Of a DNA stretch of 64,000 nt, positions 58,916 through 64,000 are shown one piece after another (positions within the stretch are counted from its first letter, which is position 1; the number at the start of each line of letters is the position of its first letter). The notes under the pieces are model-generated. The model saw only the letters and a program-made list of their open reading frames with translations, was not told the origin of the DNA and searched no databases. This DNA comes from Lantana camara. Taxonomy: Eukaryota > Streptophyta > Magnoliopsida > Lamiales > Verbenaceae. Both the position numbers and the translations under genes were made by a program. The stretch covers positions 88,373,501 through 88,437,500 of the forward strand of contig CM074862.1 in NCBI GenBank assembly GCA_037501455.1, read 5' to 3'.

Positions 58916-59126
58916 CCATGCATACCACGTGCATTACTGATCTTATTGTTATTGTATTTAATTGCTTGTTCATTGCAAATCAGTTAATTACGAGCGATAA
59001 ATAAGTGGTTAAAGTAATTTTAATTGTTTATATGATATTTATGGAATTAATATGATTCTATTTGTTCATGTAACATGCATGCCATTGTTTCTATAATTTG
59101 TTCTTTGAATTATTTTCGTGCATGTT
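58916..59126 (+). other. Element E spacer after the ORF
   Basis: AT-rich, no frame or repeat of note. It separates the zinc-knuckle ORF from the hairpin array. Confidence 0.6.
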
Positions 59127-59256
59127 GAGAGACGGGGCTCTCTCTCCTTCATGTTGAGAGACGGGGCTCTCTCACCCCTTGCTGAGAAACGGGGTTTTCT
59201 CATTTCTTGTGAAAGACGGGGTTCTTTCATTCTTGTCCAAGAGACGGGGTTCTCTT
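59127..59256 (+). repeat. Array of five hairpins with CGGGG loop
   Basis: Units at 59127-59144, 59156-59173, 59184-59201, 59211-59228 and 59239-59256. Stems pair perfectly in all five while the arms change: GAGAGA/TCTCTC twice, GAGAAA/TTTCTC, GAAAGA/TCTTTC, AAGAGA/TCTCTT. The loop is CGGGGC or CGGGGT throughout. Confidence 0.92.
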
Positions 59257-59288
59257 ATGGCTTGTGCATTGTTTTAAAACTTGACAGT

Positions 59289-59326
59289 GGACCTGGGGAC
59301 CAGGTCCTTTTTAAGGGGGGGAGAGT
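59289..59326 (+). other. Element E polypurine tract and adjoining hairpin
   Basis: GGACCTGG-GGA-CCAGGTCC (59289-59307), an 8-bp stem, then TTTTTAAGGGGGGGAGAG up to the LTR start at 59327. Confidence 0.92.
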
Positions 59327-61951
59327 TGTAACGCCCCGATTTTTATTTATTAATATCTTATGTTTAAAATAATTTTATAAATTATACTTTATAATACTTT
59401 CATGAAAGTTTATGAATTTATATCAAATTGAGAATTCCTTTCAAGACTTGGAAATATTTATTTCGTGAAATAATTACCGAAAATGATTTAATTGTCAATT
59501 TGCCCCATATGTTCATTCTTTTAAATTTAGGGACCAAATTGCATAACATTTTCAAGGACTCAATTGATCAATTCCCAAAGCTTTCCATCCTTAGTTGCAT
59601 GACTTAAATATTTGAGGGACTAAAGTGTAATTTATACATTTCACATAAATCAAGGATGATGAATCACGGTATATTGCATCTCCAAGCTTCTCATGATCAT
59701 TTTCAACCAAAATTCACTAACATATTTGCTTCCTCTCATCCTCGGTTCATCTAGGAAGAAAAGAGAGAAGAGATTTCATCACTCCATCAAGATTTGTCAA
59801 GAAAAATTCCAAGTTTGAGGCTTGATCATTATCATCATCCATCTTCTTCATTTCTTATTCTTCAAAGGTGATTTTTGCATGAATTCATGATTCTTGATTA
59901 TAAATGAACTAGCTACGGTTTGAGAGTTATGTGCTAAATGGATTATTTGGTAATCAAGGCATGAGTATGTGATTACAGCATGATTTACTCATTAAATTTT
60001 GGAAGAATTGAGCTTGAATGATCAATATGAGCTTGAACATGAAACCTTGGATTCTTGAGGAAACTTCATGATTTATGTGGTTAGATGATATATTATTGTC
60101 TTTTAAGGGTGTGTGCACCATATTTCCAGAAAATCATGACTTGGTTGATTGAAAATGGAATTTTGGTTGCCTTGTTGATCATTCCCGTAGCCATGCTCTG
60201 TTTCCTCTGTTCTTCCAGTTTCAGAAACTGGGAACGACCGTTCCCAGCCTCAAGGCATTGTGGGAACGGGCGTTCCCACCTTTTCAAATGAATTACGCGG
60301 CCGAGCATGGGAACGGCCGTTCCCATTTTGGCCTTGTGCCGGAAGGGCCGTTCCCAGCTTCAGCGCATTTTAAAACTGGAAATCGTTGGCGCGCTTTTGG
60401 GGAGTATGGGAACGACCGTTCCCATTTACAAAGGGAACCCGGAACGGCCGTTCCCACCTGACTTACAGAACAAAATATTCTGCATAAAATTACGATTTTA
60501 ACCCCTCGATCCAACGACTTCTTTGACCCCGAATTGCTATAATATGTGCTAATATGTACTGAAACAACATGTTTTCATGCCACATTGTGATTTGCACGTC
60601 ATCTCGATACATTTCCGCCGTTCGTCATATTTGGTTCATTTTAGAGTCAAGTCTCACGTGTACACGTCTATTTTGCACAGACCAGCTTCGTAGGGACGAG
60701 GAGCAAGCCCCGTAGGCCGTGCCTACTTATCTTTTGTCGGTAAAGGTGAGGTTTAATTGTTAGTTATATAGAACCCATATATCCCTTATGTGATATTTCG
60801 GCTAAAAGATATTTATAATTATAATCTCTATAAATCATTGATCATTTCAAGTCATGTTCAAGCAAGCAAGCAAGCCATGTATTGTTTCGTGCATGTTTAG
60901 GCGAGTAGCATGACCGGTTACGTTTGGGCCCGAGGGTAGTGACTAGAGCCAACCGGCAAAGCAAGGGCTGACGGGTAACTCTGGCGCTATCCTCACCATG
61001 TTTGGGGTCACCCCTGAATCCACTAGGAGGTTAGTGGAGGAAGGAGCTCCGGGCTTAGGGATTCATGTACCCTCTGCTCAACGAGATTGGATGTTGGGGC
61101 CTTGCAATCCCTTCATCAAACCGGAGGAAGAAGGAGACTGGGGACGAGTCCGGCACCACGGATGCACCTCGGGTTATTGCATGATTTCCATTTCATGAAC
61201 GTGTTATATGATTACACTTTCGCACGATTGCACGATAAGTGAATTGCATGATCACCTATGTATTGATAATCAAGTAAGCATGTACATGTTCATTTGGAGT
61301 TCGGTTGGAGACCGCCCTCACTCGCCGGGGCCATGTATTGACTGATTGCATGAAACGAACCAGTAATTAATATTGATAGTTGTAATCTCGGGCGAGCTCT
61401 CTATTATTGTGAACGTATAATCCTTTTAATTATAAAACCTTACCCGAGGTTATAACTTGCATGTGATTGCGCTAATATATATGTATTGCCCCTCACTCAG
61501 TCTTCGGTAGACTGATACTTCACTTTTCAGGTACTTGAGAGCCGGTCGTGCTAGGCGGGAGTCTGGTCCAGTCTTGCATTGTCACGAGTCTAGCAGTGTA
61601 CCATCATGTCTCTATTTTGCTACTTCTCATGTTATGTCCGTTATTATCACATTCTGAATACTTGATCATGTATAGGTTAGTAAGAGATGATAATATATTG
61701 ATAGTTGGTTTGGTATATATATGTATCTATCCAATAAATATGGTACCTATATGTATTTATGAAATAATGCTTCCGCTTTTAACTTTTATGTATTGGTTTT
61801 GTATTGCTTTGGGGTTTAGTCCCGCCTAGCTCGTCTTTTCTTTTATTGTCATTCGTTCGCTATAGGTTAGTTCATGTACGGATTGTCCTTTTCGTATGTG
61901 GATTGGCCTATAGTGCGGGGGTGTGGTATCTCTACGTACAGGGGTGCTACA
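59327..61951 (+). mobile_element. Element E 3' LTR
   Basis: Same length as the 5' LTR. Differences from it are denser in the first ~0.9 kb than in the rest. The palindrome cluster is slightly better preserved here: the third copy is GGGAACGGCCGTTCCC, a perfect palindrome. Confidence 0.96.
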
Positions 61952-62741
61952 ATATCTATCTATGGATGGCGGACGTATAGCCGGGACAGTTCAGGACTGA
62001 CTTTTGGATGAGGGGATGTATAGCTTTGGTAGATGATCCCCGATTTTTGGCACCACAGATGACGGTTCAGATGACTTGGTACCTACTAGGTTGTTTTCAG
62101 CAAGGTTGGACGGATTGGTAAGGCCTGTAAGGGAGTCAACTCGATAGTATCGGGTCCTCCCCATTTTGAATTGATACTGTTAACATGTGGCCTGTAGTAA
62201 ATTTTACCAAACCTTGCACAGTTATAACACTTTCGGCTTTATGTTGGATATCTGTTTACTGCTTTCCATAACTGTCATTGCATGAGTCTTAGAGTTGCTT
62301 CAAGATACCATTAGGACCGTTGATAGGATCATGCCATTTCATTTATTGTTAGCAAGCTATTATTCTTGATATGTTGCATACGCTTCTGGATATGTTGATC
62401 TTGCTTCTGATCATGTTACAGTTCTTGTTGATATGACAGTACATGTTCTGTTCCCGTTTTACATGTTGATCATGTTTTGGGATATGTTATACATGTTTCT
62501 GATATGTTGATATGTTACCCGAGCTTCTGTTTTCGTTTACATGTTGTCTGACAATTGTTTCTGATTATATGATATGTTTGAAGATCTTGAATCTTTGCTG
62601 ACATGTTGTTATGGGAATGTGTTGTTCTCAATCTTATGTGTGACTACGTGGGAATGTGAATACGTGGTTACGGATTCTGTGAATCATTATATGTCATGCA
62701 TCGAATATATGTATCTGAATACTTGTGAATTCAGTAACAAC
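61952..62741 (+). other. Element F leader between E insertion and gag
   Basis: Continues the F leader interrupted at 53629. The stretch 62330-62560 is rich in TGATATGTT and ACATGTT words without a strict period. No reading frame of interest. Confidence 0.7.
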
Positions 62742-64000
62742 ATGCCACCGAGAAGAGCACCCCGGAATCGTGTACCACCACTGCCACCCCAAAGAGATGT
62801 CACGCCACCCCAAAGAGATGTCACGCCACCCCCTGAAAGGGAAGGAACTCCGGAATTAAGGGATGTGCTACGACAATTTATGAGGGCTTGTGCACCGAGA
62901 GATAATCCTCCTAATGAGAGATCAATGGAGAAGTTTCTGAGGATGAATCCACCTAAGTTCTATGGAGAACCAAACGACATAAAGGCTGAGAATTGGATTA
63001 CCATTCTTGAAAAGATTTTCGAGGCTATGGAGATCTACCCAGAGAATCGTGAACGAGTTCGGTATGCTACTTTTCTTATGGAAGGAGCTGTATACAATTG
63101 GTGGAAGCACGTTCAGCATATGTGGATCGAGAATAACGTTGAGGGAAGTTGGGATGGGTTTATCAGAGAGTTTCAACAGAAGTATACGCCTCAAGTGACT
63201 CGTGATGCACGAGAGGCTGAGTTTATGAGTCTGGTTCAGGGAACTATGAATGTGATGGAGTATGAGGCTAGGTTTGTGAGGCTGATCAAGTATGCGCCTC
63301 ATATTCTGAATGATGAGCGTCGCAAGACGAAGAGGTTTATCGATGGACTGAAGCCCGAACTTCGGTTGGCACTTGCTTCTTTGGTTATTGAGACCTACAA
63401 CCAGGCTGTTGATAGAGCGCTAAGGGTTGAAGCTGCACACAAGGAGATCAAGATAACTACTGCACGTCAAGGACCTTCTAACCCTAAGCCTTATCAAGGG
63501 AATAAGCGACCTTCCGGATCTTTTCCCCAAGGAACGGGAAAGAGGCCAATGGTAACACCACAGCGTCAGCAGCAGAATGCTCTACCGAAACAGCAAGCAC
63601 AGAAGCAGAAAGCGCCACAGCAGTATCAGAAGGCGCCACAACAGCAGAGAGCACCTCAGCCAGGTCCAGAGGAAATTGTTTGCCGATATTGTCGCCGAAC
63701 GGGACACACTGAGGAGAACTGTCGCAAGAAAGCTGGACAGTGTTTCGCGTGTGGTTCCCCTGAGCACCAGATGGATAGTTGCCCGTACAAGATCAGGAGA
63801 TTTGGGGTCCAGGATAAAGGAAAAGCAGTGGTGGGCACGACGAACAAACCGGTGGTCAGAGGCAGTGCTTATGCTTTGGATGGTAAGGAGGAGGTTGATC
63901 CTTCGTCTGTTGTGGAAGGTATTGTGCACATTCTTAACACGCCAGTTAAGGTCTTGTATGACCCTGGTGCCACGCATTCATTTGTTGCTTCTAAATTATG
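62742..64000 (+). CDS. gag: Gag-protease polyprotein of element F (runs off the window)
   Basis: Open for 419 codons from the ATG at 62742 to the window edge with no stop. Residues 15-30 hold a 7-residue tandem PPQRDVT twice. The capsid domain spans about 70-235 (MNPPKFYGEPND, AENWITILEKIFEAM, LMEGAVYNWWKHV, FIREFQQKYTP, YEARFVRLIKYAP, FIDGLKPELRLALA). A Gln/Lys/Pro-rich linker follows. Zinc knuckles CRYCRRTGHTEENC (314-327) and CFACGSPEHQMDSC (334-347) are both intact. The aspartic protease begins with VVEGIVHILNTPVKV and DPGATHSFVA, the catalytic Asp being residue 407. Gag would form the particle and protease would process it. RT, RNase H and integrase are expected just outside the window. 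This is the best preserved coding sequence here. Confidence 0.93.
   Translation, partial: MPPRRAPRNRVPPLPPQRDVTPPQRDVTPPPEREGTPELRDVLRQFMRACAPRDNPPNERSMEKFLRMNPPKFYGEPNDIKAENWITILEKIFEAMEIYPENRERVRYATFLMEGAVYNWWKHVQHMWIENNVEGSWDGFIREFQQKYTPQVTRDAREAEFMSLVQGTMNVMEYEARFVRLIKYAPHILNDERRKTKRFIDGLKPELRLALASLVIETYNQAVDRALRVEAAHKEIKITTARQGPSNPKPYQGNKRPSGSFPQGTGKRPMVTPQRQQQNALPKQQAQKQKAPQQYQKAPQQQRAPQPGPEEIVCRYCRRTGHTEENCRKKAGQCFACGSPEHQMDSCPYKIRRFGVQDKGKAVVGTTNKPVVRGSAYALDGKEEVDPSSVVEGIVHILNTPVKVLYDPGATHSFVASKL

Larger units (their letters stand above)
53630..61951 (+). mobile_element. Element E: complete young non-autonomous Ty3-type retrotransposon
   Basis: Two 2625-bp LTRs (53630-56254 and 59327-61951) differ at only a few dozen sites by eye. 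They are flanked by the perfect duplication ATATC (53625-53629 and 61952-61956). The internal region of 3.07 kb has a primer site, one zinc-knuckle protein, a hairpin array, a hairpin and a polypurine tract. No capsid, protease or pol is present. Mobilisation would need Gag and Pol from another element. It is inserted in the leader of F, downstream of the accessory ORF, so it is among the youngest insertions here. Confidence 0.96.

Overview
This 64 kb window is almost solid nested LTR retrotransposon DNA from a flowering plant, probably a eudicot. I found no host gene, tRNA, rRNA, CRISPR array or bacterial feature. The evidence for a plant is the set of Ty3/gypsy (Metaviridae) and Ty1/copia (Pseudoviridae) families with multi-kilobase LTRs, the initiator-Met tRNA primer sites (TGGTATCAGAGC), chromovirus-type Gag and integrase remnants, and AT-rich non-coding DNA. 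Such nesting is typical of gene-poor heterochromatin, which is inference. The species cannot be named from this sequence.

Layout. Bases 1-930 plus 4156-4535 are the 3' LTR of a minus-strand Ty3-like element (C), split by a 3.2 kb solo LTR (931-4155, target duplication AATGT). Element A (Ty3, plus strand, 4536-32546) sits at the LTR/polypurine junction of C. A Ty1/copia element (minus strand, LTRs 7732-9655 and 25483-27416) lies at the start of A's gag. Element B (Ty3, minus strand, 10291-20115, target duplication GCATA) lies in the copia pol gene. The left end therefore holds four layers: C contains A, A contains copia, copia contains B. C resumes at 32553-35955 without recognisable coding. 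A composite LTR block follows (35956-42539), then element D (minus strand, internal 42540-47041), a decayed chromovirus with gag, protease, RT, RNase H, integrase and chromodomain remnants. D's right LTR is cut at 48520 by element F (Ty3, plus strand, from 48521 past the window end). F has a 4.2 kb LTR, a broken accessory ORF and an open Gag-protease frame running off the edge. Element E (53630-61951, target duplication ATATC) is a complete, young, non-autonomous element inserted in the leader of F.

How they work together. A, B, C and E encode at most Gag-like proteins and would need pol enzymes supplied in trans. F, if intact beyond the window, is the only candidate here for an autonomous element. 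The most interesting signals are non-coding. Diverged Ty3 LTRs share a small hairpin in front of a pyrimidine-rich AG acceptor-like site, a long-range inverted pair (GCTAGGCGG...CCGCCTAGC) with compensatory changes, and a cluster of short GC palindromes whose word differs between families. In E and C an array of hairpins with a CGGGG loop and covarying stems lies just 5' of a second hairpin that abuts the polypurine tract. These look like conserved RNA or DNA structures and are the best candidates for something undescribed.
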